DNA of 35,447 nt from Pseudomonadota bacterium. GTDB lineage: Bacteria; Pseudomonadota; Gammaproteobacteria; Burkholderiales; Burkholderiaceae_C. Below, piece by piece: positions 26,139 through 35,429 of this stretch. The translations under genes and the position numbers were made by a program. The notes below the pieces were generated by a model, which was not told the origin of the DNA, ran no database searches, and worked only from the letters and a program-made list of their open reading frames with translations. The stretch covers positions 1-35,447 of the forward strand of contig JAFEEF010000079.1 in NCBI GenBank assembly GCA_018241265.1, in the 5' to 3' direction. How positions within the stretch are numbered: the stretch's first letter is position 1; every line of letters starts with the position of its first letter.

Positions 26139-26642
26139 ATGGATCTCGTCGTCAACGGCCAGGCACACCCGCTCGATGCGGCGCGCATCGACCCGGCGAT
26201 GCCGCTGCTGTTCGTGCTGCGCGACGTGCTCGAGCTGACCGGCACGAAGTACGGCTGCGGCGTCGCCGCATGCGGCGCCTGCACCGTGCATGTCGACGGC
26301 CAGGCCGTGCGCTCCTGCGTGACGCCGCTGTCGGCGGTGGCCGGCAAGGCGGTCGACACCATCGAAGGCCTGGGCGGCTCGGCCGGCCAGCGCCATCCGC
26401 TGCAGCTCGCGTGGATAGCGCATCAGGTGCCGCAATGCGGCTATTGCCAGAGCGGCATGCTGATGGCCGCGGCCGCGCTGCTCGCGAAGAATCCGTCGCC
26501 GAGCGATGCGGACATCGATGCGGCGATCACCAACATCTGCCGCTGCGGCACCTATCCGCGCATCCGTGCGGCGATCCACGCCGCCGCCGCCGTGCTCCAT
26601 CCGCCGCCGTCCAAGGCGCAGCCCACCAAGGCGAAGCGGTGA
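26139..26642 (+). CDS. (2Fe-2S)-binding subunit of an IorAB-type molybdenum hydroxylase
   Basis: A 167-residue small subunit of the xanthine-oxidase family. The plant-type [2Fe-2S] cluster is held by C40, C45, C48 and C60 in [17 protein letters not shown] and RSC. The second cluster domain follows, with QCGYCQSGM and CRCGTYPRI. It passes electrons from the molybdenum site of the large subunit to an external acceptor. It resembles IorA of isoquinoline 1-oxidoreductase; related pairs oxidise aldehydes or N-heterocycles. The stop overlaps the large-subunit GTG start. Confidence 0.92.
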   Translation: MDLVVNGQAHPLDAARIDPAMPLLFVLRDVLELTGTKYGCGVAACGACTVHVDGQAVRSCVTPLSAVAGKAVDTIEGLGGSAGQRHPLQLAWIAHQVPQCGYCQSGMLMAAAALLAKNPSPSDADIDAAITNICRCGTYPRIRAAIHAAAAVLHPPPSKAQPTKAKR

Positions 26643-28912
26643 AACGCCGGCACTTCCTGCTCGGGGGCCTGGCGGCCGGCGCGGCGCTCGTCGTCGGCTG
26701 GGGCGTGCTGCCGCCGCGCAGCCGGCTCGGCACGACCGGTACCTTGCCGGCCGTGAACGGCGAGGTCGCGCTGAACGGCTGGATCAAGATCGCCGCCGAC
26801 GGCCGCGTGCTGCTCGCGATGAACCGCAGCGAGATGGGGCAGGGCGTGCACACGGCGCTCGCGATGCTCGTCGCCGACGAACTCGACGTGCCGCTCGAGC
26901 AGGTGCGCCTGATCGAGGCCGGCCACGACACGCTCTACGGCAACGTCGCGGCCTTCACCGCGAGCCTGCCGTTGCATCCGAGCGCGCTCGAGCCGGGCCG
27001 CGAGACGCGCATCGCCAAGGCCTCGGTCTGGCTCGTCGCCAAGGTGGCGCGCGAGCTCGGCATCAACATGACCGGCGGCTCGTCGACCGTGGCCGATGCC
27101 TGGGACGTGCTGCGCCTCGCGGCCGCGACGGCACGCGCGCAGCTCGTCGGCGCCGCATCGCTGAAGTGGAAGCTGCCGGCCGACGAGCTGGTGGTTGCCG
27201 ATGGGCACGTCAGCCATCCGTCCGGACCGAAGGCCGGCTTCGGCGAGCTCGCGGCGATGGCCGCGGCGACGCCGGCCGGCGACGTGCGCGTCAAGGATCC
27301 GAAGGACTGGAAGCTGATCGGCCGGCCTGCCGCCCGCATCGACGTGCCGGCCAAGGTCGACGGCAGCGCGCGCTTCGGCCTCGACGTGCGGCTGCCCGAC
27401 CAGCTCTATGCCGTCGTGCTGCACTGCCCGATGCTCGGCGGCAGCCCGGGCGGCTACGACGCCGACGCGGTGCTCGCGCTGCCCGGCGTGCAACGCATCG
27501 TGCGGCTCGGAACGTACGCCGGCTCGACGCCGGCGCTCGCCGTGGTCGGCACGAGCACCTGGCATGCGCGGCGCGGCGCGCAGGCGCTGCAGGTCGAATG
27601 GCAGGCGCCGCCGGCGGGCGTGCTGAGCAGCGCGAAGATCCTCGACGATCTCGAGCGGACCGCGCGCGCGGCCGGTGCCTCGCACGGAGGCTTCGCTTTC
27701 CGCGAACGCGGCGACGTGAAGTCGGCAGCCGGCGCGCGCAGGGTCCAACAGGTCTATCGGGCGCCCTATCTCGCGCACGCGACGATGGAGCCGATCAACT
27801 GCACCGCACGCGTCGCCGCCGGCCGGGTCGAGCTGTGGGTGCCGACCCAGGCGCCCGGCTTCGCCCGCGCGATCGCGGCGCAGGTCGCCGGCGTCCCGCC
27901 CGATGCGGTGACCGTGCACGTGACCTACCTCGGCGGCGGCTTCGGGCGGCGCCTCGACGTCGACTTCGTCGGCCAGGCGGTACGCATCGCGATCGAGTGC
28001 GGCGGCCGCCCGGTGCAGCTCGTCTGGCCGCGCGAGGAGGACTTCACGCACGACATGTACCGGCCGGCCGGGGCAGCGGTGCTGCAGGCGGCGCTCGACG
28101 CGCAAGGCATGCCGGTGTCGCTCGAGATCACGAGCGCCGGCGATGCGATCACGCCGCGCTGGATGGCGCGCAACCTGCCGGCGCTCGCCGGGCCGATCGA
28201 CCTGCCCGACAAGACGACCAGCGAAGGCCTGTTCGACATCCCGTACGGCATCGCGAACCAGCGCATCGCGCACGTCGCGACGCACAGCGGCGTGCCGGTC
28301 GGCTTCTGGCGCTCGGTCGGCCATTCGCACAACGCGTTCTTCAGCGAGTGCTTCATCGACGAGCTGGCCGCCGAGGCGGGGCAGGATCCGGTGGCGTTCC
28401 GCCTGGCACTCCTGAAGGAGGCGCCGCGTCATGCCGTGGTGCTGAAGCTCGCCGCCGAACGTGCCGGCTGGGGCACGCCGCTGGCGCCTGGCGTCGCCCG
28501 CGGCGTGGCATTGCACGAGAGCTTCGGCAGCATCGTCGCCGAGGTCGCCGAGGTCACGCTCGACGGCGCCCAGCCGCGCGTGCTGCGCGTGGTCTGCGCG
28601 GCCGACGTAGGCACGGTGGTCAACCCCGGCATCGTCGCGCAGCAGCTCGAAAGCGGCGTGATCTTCGGCCTGACGGCGGCGCTCTACGGCCGCATCGACA
28701 TCGAGGACAGCACGGTGCGGCAGACCAACTTCCCGAACTACCCGATGGTGCGCCTGGCCGATGCGCCGCGCATCGAATGCCACCTCGTGCAGAGCAGCCA
28801 TCCGCCCGGCGGCGTCGGCGAACCCGGCACGCCGCCGATCGCGCCGGCGGTGGCGAATGCGTTGTTCGTGCTGACGGGGAAGCGGTTGCGGGAACTGCCG
28901 CTGGTGACCTGA
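26639..28912 (+). CDS. Molybdopterin-binding large subunit, IorB-type, Tat-exported
   Basis: A 757-residue large subunit of a molybdenum hydroxylase. The N-terminus [18 protein letters not shown] is a twin-arginine signal, so the holoenzyme is probably exported folded to the periplasm with its small subunit. The aldehyde-oxidase fold carries the motifs [22 protein letters not shown], and the C-terminal GVGEPGTPP, whose Glu is the catalytic base. The start is a GTG at 26639 overlapping the IorA-like stop. No maturation gene (XdhC/CoxI type) or cytochrome subunit lies nearby. The substrate is not evident. Confidence 0.92.
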   Translation: MKRRHFLLGGLAAGAALVVGWGVLPPRSRLGTTGTLPAVNGEVALNGWIKIAADGRVLLAMNRSEMGQGVHTALAMLVADELDVPLEQVRLIEAGHDTLYGNVAAFTASLPLHPSALEPGRETRIAKASVWLVAKVARELGINMTGGSSTVADAWDVLRLAAATARAQLVGAASLKWKLPADELVVADGHVSHPSGPKAGFGELAAMAAATPAGDVRVKDPKDWKLIGRPAARIDVPAKVDGSARFGLDVRLPDQLYAVVLHCPMLGGSPGGYDADAVLALPGVQRIVRLGTYAGSTPALAVVGTSTWHARRGAQALQVEWQAPPAGVLSSAKILDDLERTARAAGASHGGFAFRERGDVKSAAGARRVQQVYRAPYLAHATMEPINCTARVAAGRVELWVPTQAPGFARAIAAQVAGVPPDAVTVHVTYLGGGFGRRLDVDFVGQAVRIAIECGGRPVQLVWPREEDFTHDMYRPAGAAVLQAALDAQGMPVSLEITSAGDAITPRWMARNLPALAGPIDLPDKTTSEGLFDIPYGIANQRIAHVATHSGVPVGFWRSVGHSHNAFFSECFIDELAAEAGQDPVAFRLALLKEAPRHAVVLKLAAERAGWGTPLAPGVARGVALHESFGSIVAEVAEVTLDGAQPRVLRVVCAADVGTVVNPGIVAQQLESGVIFGLTAALYGRIDIEDSTVRQTNFPNYPMVRLADAPRIECHLVQSSHPPGGVGEPGTPPIAPAVANALFVLTGKRLRELPLVT

Positions 28913-28972
28913 CGCGCCGGTGCTCGCGTTGCCTTTGGTCGGCCGTTGCGGAGCACCTGGAGGGATGACGAA

Positions 28973-29077
28973 GTGCAGGGGCGCGTCGCGCAGGGCCGCA
29001 CGATCCAGGAGACGATCGAGATAGCGCGCGACGCGGCCAAGAGGCTGATCGAGGCGCAGATGGACGCCGGGGGGTGA
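28973..29077 (+). pseudogene. HicB-like antitoxin remnant
   Basis: The frame reads VQGRVAQGRTIQETIEIA, then RDAAKRLIEAQMDAGG and a stop. The piece QGRTIQETIEIARDAAKRLIEA matches the helix-forming middle of HicB antitoxins (QGRTI-E-ALENAREAI). The N-terminal beta strands and the DNA-binding C-terminus are missing, and no sensible start is present. It directly precedes a HicA fragment, the order known for some hic pairs. Confidence 0.6.
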
Positions 29078-29153
29078 CACGCCCGAAGGCACGTTGCGCG
29101 CCGTCCTGAAGCAGGCCGGCATCGACACCGAGACTTTCTTGCAGCAGAAGTGA
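29046..29153 (+). pseudogene. HicA-like toxin C-terminal remnant
   Basis: In the frame one base shifted from the HicB remnant, TPGGDTPEGTLRAVLKQAGI followed by DTETFLQQK ends at a TGA. This matches the C-terminal third of HicA mRNA interferases (GG-DIPKGTLR-ILKQAGL). The N-terminal part with the catalytic histidine is absent. The toxin is therefore not functional. Confidence 0.65.
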
Positions 29154-29171
29154 GGCTGCGGCAGCGGCGCG

Positions 29172-30035
29172 CTAGACGGACGCGGTCGTTGTCCTTGGTT
29201 CCCGTGCTGCACGCAGCGCGTCGCGTGTCGCCAGCGCTGTCCGGCGCGCCGCCTCGGCGTAGTCGTCGCCACGGCTCGCATACAGCACCGCCCGCGACGA
29301 GTTGACGATGATCGGCGCCGTCGTGCGTTCGGCCGTGCCGCGCCACCCCGCGCGCACCGTGGCCTCGGCATCGCCCCCCTGGGCGCCGACCCCAGGGATC
29401 AGCAGCGGCAAGGTCGGCGCCAGTTCGCGCACGCGACGGATCTCCGCCGGATAAGTCGCACCGACGACGAGGCCGAGTTGACCGGTGCGGTTCCAGCTGC
29501 GCTCGGCCAGCCCGGCGACGTGCTCGTAGAGCCGCATGCCGCCTTCGGCCAGTCGCCGATCCTGCAGGTCGTCGCCGCCCGGGTTCGACGTGCGGCACAA
29601 GAGGATCGCGCCCTTGCCTTCGTATGCGAGATAAGGTTCGATCGAGTCGAGCCCGAGGAACGGCGACAAGGTCACCGCATCGGCGCGGTAGCGCTCGAAC
29701 GCCTCGCGCGCGTACTGCTCGGCGGTCGAGCCGATGTCGCCGCGCTTGGCGTCGAGGATCACCGGCACGTCGGGCGCGCGCTCGTGGATGTACGCGATCA
29801 GCTCTTCGAGCGCGCCTTCGGCACGCTGCGCCGCGAAGTAGGCGATCTGCGGCTTGAAGGCGATCACGAGATCCCGCGTCGCATCGACGATGGCGCGGCA
29901 GAAGTCGAGGATGCGTTCGGGGCGGCCCTGCCATGCGCCGGGAAACCTCGCCGGATCGGGATCGAGTCCGACGCACAGCAGCGAGTCGTTGCGGCGTTCG
30001 GCGCGGGCGAGCAGGTCGGTGAAGCTTGCGGTCAT
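29172..30035 (-). CDS. pyrF: Orotidine 5'-phosphate decarboxylase (type 2)
   Basis: A 287-residue TIM-barrel enzyme that converts OMP to UMP, the last step of de novo pyrimidine synthesis. The active-site segment [18 protein letters not shown] holds the catalytic Asp-Lys-Asp array, with FKPQIAYF and PGVGAQGGD forming the phosphate-binding parts. The longer form is typical for this subfamily. The ATG at 30035 ([15 protein letters not shown]) is chosen; the frame stays open upstream only through the shadow of purB. It follows purB on the same strand. Confidence 0.96.
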   Translation of the reverse strand: MTASFTDLLARAERRNDSLLCVGLDPDPARFPGAWQGRPERILDFCRAIVDATRDLVIAFKPQIAYFAAQRAEGALEELIAYIHERAPDVPVILDAKRGDIGSTAEQYAREAFERYRADAVTLSPFLGLDSIEPYLAYEGKGAILLCRTSNPGGDDLQDRRLAEGGMRLYEHVAGLAERSWNRTGQLGLVVGATYPAEIRRVRELAPTLPLLIPGVGAQGGDAEATVRAGWRGTAERTTAPIIVNSSRAVLYASRGDDYAEAARRTALATRDALRAAREPRTTTASV

Positions 30036-30064
30036 GGGTCGGTGTGCGTCGTGTCGTTTCGTCG

Positions 30065-31540
<1,476 letters not shown>

Positions 31541-31567
31541 TCAGCGCGGTGCGGCGGCGCCGGCGTG

Positions 31568-31810
31568 TCAGCCTTTGAACGGGCTGGCCGTCGCGAACCA
31601 CAGCCCGATGCCGGTCGCGATGATGAACGCGCCGTCGAGCACGCCGACGAGCAGGAACACCTTGTTCTGCAGCGGCTCCATCAGTTCCGGCTGGCGCGCC
31701 GACGATTCGAGGTAGCGCGCGCCGAGGATGCCGATGCCGAGGCACGAGCCGATCGCGCCCAGGCCGATCATGTGGCCGACGGCCAGCGGCAGCAGGTCGA
31801 TGCCGTTCAT
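31568..31810 (-). CDS. atpE: Orphan F0F1 ATP synthase c subunit
   Basis: An 80-residue two-helix proteolipid. Helix 1 holds the glycine motif [15 protein letters not shown], the loop is [11 protein letters not shown], and helix 2 contains the ion-carrying aspartate in [10 protein letters not shown] (about residue 57). The protein looks intact. It has a strong ribosome binding site, AAAGGAG, just before the ATG. No other atp genes lie in the window, whereas atpE is normally in an eight-gene operon. It is therefore probably a second, lone copy; it could make hetero-rings or be silent. The start overlaps the stop of a short truncated gene. Confidence 0.85.
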   Translation of the reverse strand: MNGIDLLPLAVGHMIGLGAIGSCLGIGILGARYLESSARQPELMEPLQNKVFLLVGVLDGAFIIATGIGLWFATASPFKG

Positions 31811-31992
31811 GGTCTTGCTCCTTTCAGGCGACCGGTGCCGCGCGCGATCGTCGCGCCGTCCGGGCTCTTCAAGGCCCAGCCGCAGCGCGCCGATGCGATC
31901 CAGGTCTCGGCGACCCGCGCCGCGCGGCGCGCCGGGTCGGTCTCGTTCCAGGCAGCGAGGTAGCGTTGGACGGTGGGGGTGGCATCATTCAC
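31807..31992 (-). pseudogene. Short SnoaL/NTF2-like gene with an internal deletion
   Basis: A 61-residue frame starts at GTG (31992) after a good AAGGAG and reads [22 protein letters not shown], the first helices of SnoaL-like (NTF2-fold) proteins, then jumps to [19 protein letters not shown], which resembles a strand from the middle of that fold. The usual 40-60 residues between are missing, and the C-terminus is too short, so I read it as a deleted remnant. Its stop codon overlaps the atpE start (ATGA), so its translation may still feed atpE. The family assignment is by memory of motifs and could be wrong. Confidence 0.5.
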
Positions 31993-32045
31993 GAGAGGCT
32001 CCTTGGTGGTTGCGGGTCGCGCGGTCCAGGTCGTCTGGCCGCGCG

Positions 32046-32055
32046 ATGACGTCAT
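32046..32055. promoter_or_regulatory. Palindrome ATGACGTCAT
   Basis: A perfect 10-bp palindrome in the gap between two divergent gene remnants, sharing TGAC/GTCA half-sites with the larger palindrome 25 bases away. Confidence 0.4.
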
Positions 32056-32080
32056 GTTCGGCGTCCGCGCGCATCGAGGC

Positions 32081-32099
32081 CATGACCTCCGAGGTCATG
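32081..32099. promoter_or_regulatory. 19-bp palindrome, probable operator
   Basis: CATGACCTC and GAGGTCATG form perfect 9-bp arms around a single central C. It lies between the leftward SnoaL-like/atpE pair and the rightward deaminase remnant, the usual place for a dimeric repressor site. No regulator gene lies nearby. Confidence 0.5.
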
Positions 32100-32124
32100 C
32101 GCGCGCCGGTCGAAGGAACATCCC

Positions 32125-32280
32125 ATGCTCGTCGTCCGCCATGCCACGCTGCCCGACGGCCGCACCGACATCGACCTCGTGCTCGATGCCGAGCGCATCG
32201 TCGCGCGCACGCCGCCCGCCACGGCGACGCTCGCGCTGCCCGACCGTCCGTCGACGGTCGACTGGACCTTGCGGCGCTAG
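32125..32280 (+). pseudogene. N-terminal fragment of a cytosine-deaminase-like amidohydrolase
   Basis: A 51-residue frame starts at ATG after AAGGA and reads MLVVRHATLPDGRTDIDLVL, then DAERIVARTPPA. This resembles the first beta-sandwich strands of cytosine deaminases and related amidohydrolases (LLVRNARLPDG...DI-L-GERI). The frame then departs from the family and stops; the metal-binding HxH and the barrel are absent. It looks like the stump of a deleted gene. Alternative: an unrelated small protein. Confidence 0.5.
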
Positions 32281-32358
32281 CGTGGCGAACGCTGCACGGG
32301 CGCAACAGCCGTCACAGGGCCGTCGATAGAATGAATCGATACAGGACGGCACTGCATC

Positions 32359-32979
32359 ATGAAGCTCATCGGTTCGCTCACCAGCCCCTACGTGCGCAAG
32401 GTCCGCGTCGTGATGGCCGAGAAGAAGCTCGACTACCAGTTCGAGCTCGAGGACGTCTGGAGCAACGACGCGATCCTGAAGTCCAACCCGCTCGGCAAGG
32501 TGCCGTGCCTCGTGCTCGAAGGCGGCGAGGCGGTGTTCGACTCGCGCGTCATCGTCGAGTACATGGACGCGCGCTCGCCGGTCAGCCGCCTGATTCCCGA
32601 GAGCAGCCGCGAGCGCACCGAAGTGCGCACCTGGGAAGCGCTGGCCGACGGCGTGCTCGATGCGGCCATCGCCGCGCGGCTCGAGCTCACCTGGGCGCAG
32701 CGCACCCCCGAGCAGCGCTGCCAGGCGTGGGTCGACCGCCAGCTGCACAAGGTCGACATGTCGCTCGCCGCGATGAGCAAGGGCCTCGCCGAGAAGGCGT
32801 GGTGCGCTGCGGGCAACCACTTGTCGCTGGCCGACATCGCGGTCGGCTGTGCGCTCGGCTACCTCGAGTTCCGCTTTCCCGAGATCGCATGGCGCACGCG
32901 CCACGCGAACCTCGCGAAGCTCGCCGACAAGCTGAACGGCCGCCAGAGCTTCATCGACACCAAGCCGCCGGCGGCCTGA
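32359..32979 (+). CDS. Glutathione S-transferase family protein (YibF-like)
   Basis: A 206-residue protein with an N-terminal thioredoxin-fold domain (about 1-80): the glutathione-site SPYVRKVR with Ser9, the cis-Pro in NPLGKVPCLVLEGG, and the ES-type pair replaced by FDSRVI. The all-helical C-terminal domain (about 90-200) carries the LSLADIAVGCALGYLEF capping motif. It may conjugate or reduce electrophiles; the substrate is unknown. TAGAAT at 32327-32332 is a possible -10 box. Confidence 0.93.
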   Translation: MKLIGSLTSPYVRKVRVVMAEKKLDYQFELEDVWSNDAILKSNPLGKVPCLVLEGGEAVFDSRVIVEYMDARSPVSRLIPESSRERTEVRTWEALADGVLDAAIAARLELTWAQRTPEQRCQAWVDRQLHKVDMSLAAMSKGLAEKAWCAAGNHLSLADIAVGCALGYLEFRFPEIAWRTRHANLAKLADKLNGRQSFIDTKPPAA

Positions 32980-33026
32980 CGGTCGGTTGGCGACAATCGA
33001 GGTTTCGGCCTCGAACGTCGCACGCC

Positions 33027-34406
33027 ATGACCGTCCATCTGAAGAAGCCCGCCGCCGGCGCGATCCCGATCCACGCCGTCGACCGCGCCGGCCTCGCCGC
33101 GCAACTCGCCGCGGCGCCGCCGGCCACGCGCCGCTGGCTCGAAAGCACCGGCTTCAAGGGCGCGCCCGACACGCATGCGCTCGTGCCGGGCGACGACGGC
33201 ACGCTCGCCGCCGTGTGGGCCGGTGTGCACGATGCGCGCCATCCGTGGGTACTGGCCGCGCTGCCGATGAGCCTGCCGGCGGGCCGCTATCGCCTCGACG
33301 ACAGCATGGGCCTGAGCGTCGATGCGGAAGCCGCGGCGCGCTCGTGGTCGCTCGGCGGCTATGCCTACACGCGCTACAAGGCCGCCAAGCGCAAGCCCGC
33401 CGAGCTGATGCTGCCGGCCGGTGCCGGCGCGCAGCGCGGACTGCTGATGGCCGATGCGATCAAGGCGACGCGCGAGCTCGTCAACACGCCGGCCGAGGAG
33501 ATGGGACCGGCCGAGCTCGCGCAGGCGGTGCAGGCGGTCGCACGCACGCATGGCGCGAAGTTCCGGCAAATCGTCGGCGATGCGCTGCTCAAGGCCGGCT
33601 TCCCCTCCATCCATGCGGTCGGCCGTGCCGCCACGCGCGCGCCGCGCCTGATCGAGCTCACCTGGGGCAAGCCCGGCGATCCGAAGCTGACGCTCGTCGG
33701 CAAGGGCGTGTGCTTCGACAGCGGCGGCCTCGACATCAAGAGCGCCGAAGGCATGCGCCAGATGAAGAAGGACATGGGCGGCGCGGCCAACGCCCTCGGC
33801 CTCGCGTCGCTGGTGATGGCGCTGAAGCTGCCGGTGCGGCTGCAGCTCCTGATCCCGGCGGTCGAGAACGCGATCGCCGGCAATGCATTCCGGCCCGGCG
33901 ACGTGTTCCGGACCCGCAAGGGCCTGGCGATCGAGATCGGCAACACCGATGCCGAAGGCCGCGTGATCCTGTGCGATGCGCTCGCCTACGGCGCCGAAGC
34001 GCAGCCCGACCTGATGATCGACATGGCGACCCTGACCGGCGCGGCGCGCATCGCGCTCGGCGCGCAGCTGCCGGCGCTGTTCTGCCGCCGCATGGCGCTC
34101 GCGCGCGAGCTCGTCGACCTCGGCCTCGAAGAGCGCGATCCGCTCTGGCACCTGCCGCTTTGGCGCGACTACCACGGCGGCATCGAAAGCGAGATCGCCG
34201 ACATCGTCAACACCGGCCGCGGCGCGCAGGCCGGGGCGATCAACGCGGCGCTGTTCCTCGAAGACTTCGTGCCCGACGACATCGACTGGCTGCACATCGA
34301 TCTGTACGCGTGGAACGACGCGACGCGGCCGGGACGGCCGGCGGGCGGCGAGGCGCAGACGATAAGGTTGCTATTCAAGTACCTGGAGCGTAGGTATCGC
34401 GAGTAG
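33027..34406 (+). CDS. Leucyl-aminopeptidase-family (M17) peptidase
   Basis: A 459-residue cytosolic metallo-aminopeptidase. The catalytic domain has GKGVCFDSGGLDIK (Lys and Asp metal ligands), MKKDMGGAAN, the M17 signature NTDAEGRVIL, and DMATLTGAARIALG. The N-terminal domain (about 1-160) is shorter and diverged from PepA, so the protein fits the PepB-like/short group. It forms hexamers in known relatives and removes N-terminal residues from peptides. ATG at 33027 is chosen because upstream frame is non-coding or belongs to the GST gene. It is the last high-GC gene before a composition change. Confidence 0.94.
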   Translation: MTVHLKKPAAGAIPIHAVDRAGLAAQLAAAPPATRRWLESTGFKGAPDTHALVPGDDGTLAAVWAGVHDARHPWVLAALPMSLPAGRYRLDDSMGLSVDAEAAARSWSLGGYAYTRYKAAKRKPAELMLPAGAGAQRGLLMADAIKATRELVNTPAEEMGPAELAQAVQAVARTHGAKFRQIVGDALLKAGFPSIHAVGRAATRAPRLIELTWGKPGDPKLTLVGKGVCFDSGGLDIKSAEGMRQMKKDMGGAANALGLASLVMALKLPVRLQLLIPAVENAIAGNAFRPGDVFRTRKGLAIEIGNTDAEGRVILCDALAYGAEAQPDLMIDMATLTGAARIALGAQLPALFCRRMALARELVDLGLEERDPLWHLPLWRDYHGGIESEIADIVNTGRGAQAGAINAALFLEDFVPDDIDWLHIDLYAWNDATRPGRPAGGEAQTIRLLFKYLERRYRE

Positions 34407-34536
34407 TGGCGACTCATCGGTCTTAACAACCCAGAACTAAAAAGTATGCAACTCTTTGATTTACCCGGAGCTGTCGTTGAGAGTCTGTGACCCTTCAGGC
34501 GCCGCGCGTGACACGGAGTAATTGGCTCACGCTCGC
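34407..34536. other. Low-GC gap after the M17 peptidase
   Basis: These 130 bases hold no gene I can support. Bases 34441-34500 are 29 G/C of 60 by direct count, far below the coding sequence to the left. It is a likely junction of acquired DNA. I see no direct repeat or tRNA end that would mark an attachment site. Confidence 0.5.
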
Positions 34537-35028
34537 TCATTCACCGCGCGACATTCGCGCAAAACGCTCCGTGATGATCGTATCGGCAGCAGGGCCTGGC
34601 ACCACCACATGGCTTTCTCGCGTGATCGGCCTCCCCGTTTCTAGATCCACAAGTCCGACTCGCGCGGGCCGCCCCGATACCTTGTCTAGCAATTGGATGG
34701 TGCGCCCTTCTGGCGATAGGCGCTCGCCCCCCCATTCGATAAGAGCCAGCATCACCGGCCGGAACGACCAGCCGAGTTCGGTCAGGACGTACTTGTAGCG
34801 GGGCGGCCTGTTGCTGTACTGGACGCGATCCAGCAATCCAGCGACAACTAGGTCGGTCAGTCGTCGGGTAAGCATGTTCGGCGCGATGCCAAGACTCGCT
34901 TCAAATTCGTCGAAACGGGTCAGCCCATACATGGCATCTCGCAGAATGAGGATGCTCCACCATTCTCCGACGCGACCGAGGCTGCGAGCGATGGGGCATG
35001 CCCACGCGCTTAGGTCAGTACGCTTCAT
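34537..35028 (-). CDS. HxlR-family winged-helix transcriptional regulator
   Basis: A 163-residue regulator. The HxlR domain (about residues 8-100) starts with CPIARSLGRVGEWWSILILRDA, where Cys11 is the conserved cysteine sensed by oxidants or aldehydes in some family members, and includes the recognition helix in IAPNMLTRRLTDLVVAGLL and the wing YVLTELG. The C-terminal 60 residues are an extension rich in charged residues with no known fold. It is divergent from a thioesterase gene, with which it shares overlapping promoters, so it probably controls both. Lower GC than the genes to its left. Confidence 0.93.
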   Translation of the reverse strand: MKRTDLSAWACPIARSLGRVGEWWSILILRDAMYGLTRFDEFEASLGIAPNMLTRRLTDLVVAGLLDRVQYSNRPPRYKYVLTELGWSFRPVMLALIEWGGERLSPEGRTIQLLDKVSGRPARVGLVDLETGRPITRESHVVVPGPAADTIITERFARMSRGE

Positions 35029-35051
35029 CTAGTGCCTTTTCTCGGGGTGAC

Positions 35052-35079
35052 TTGCTTTCATGATGAAAGTTACTATACA
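35052..35079 (+). promoter_or_regulatory. Probable sigma-70 promoter for the thioesterase gene
   Basis: TTGCTT (35052-35057) and TATACA (35074-35079) are separated by 16 bases. The -35 box is a moderate match. The -10 box overlaps that of the leftward promoter on the other strand. Confidence 0.45.
35055..35069. promoter_or_regulatory. Inverted repeat CTTTCAT-G-ATGAAAG
   Basis: Perfect 7-bp arms around one base, in the gap between the HxlR gene and the thioesterase gene. It lies downstream of the regulator's -10 box and inside the -35/-10 spacer of the probable rightward promoter, so it is well placed as an operator. Confidence 0.55.
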
Positions 35080-35100
35080 CTAGCAACTTGCAAGTTACAA
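35072..35100 (-). promoter_or_regulatory. Probable sigma-70 promoter of the HxlR gene
   Basis: On the minus strand TTGTAA (35095-35100) and TATAGT (35072-35077) are separated by exactly 17 bases, close to consensus. The palindrome AACTTGCAAGTT lies between and over these boxes. Confidence 0.65.
35085..35096. promoter_or_regulatory. Palindrome AACTTGCAAGTT, probable HxlR operator
   Basis: A perfect 12-bp palindrome that overlaps the -35 box and spacer of the regulator's own promoter and lies just downstream of the rightward -10 box, a good site to repress both. Confidence 0.6.
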
Positions 35101-35174
35101 GCAATCAGCATCGGTAGCACCCACCGCCAAGGGTGGGTCAACCCGCATCCCGCTGCCACGACAAGGAGCCCCCT

Positions 35175-35429
35175 ATGAGCCTCGCTCAAGAAGTCGGAAA
35201 CGGTCTCGACGGCCTTTCACAACTGTGCGCGCTTCTGGCGTCAGGGCGGAAGCCGGGCATCTTGGAGTCGCTGAATTTCGACTTTGCCGAAGTCAAAGAG
35301 GGGTGGGCGCTGTTCGTAGGGACACCCGGTGAGCATGCTTACAACCCGATCGGCACTGTGCATGGTGGCTATGCGGCGACGTTGCTCGACTCTGCTTGCG
35401 GCTGTGCCGTTCACTCGCTGCTTTGTTGA
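35175..35429 (+). pseudogene. PaaI-family hotdog thioesterase, truncated after about 84 residues
   Basis: Starts at ATG after AAGGAG (35163-35168). The frame has the PaaI-type core NPIGTVHGGYAATLLDSACGCAVHS, the central helix and active site of the hotdog fold. It then reads LLC and stops at TGA, about 50-60 residues before the family's usual end, and the sequence following does not continue the domain in any frame I can see in the remaining 18 bases. Intact members hydrolyse acyl-CoA thioesters, often aromatic ones. The break coincides with a possible insertion-sequence end. Confidence 0.8.

Noticed and set aside
26552-29371. 939-codon open frame on the minus strand opposite the molybdenum hydroxylase
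   Set aside because: Composition is typical of an antisense shadow and it crosses unrelated genes and the hicBA remnant.
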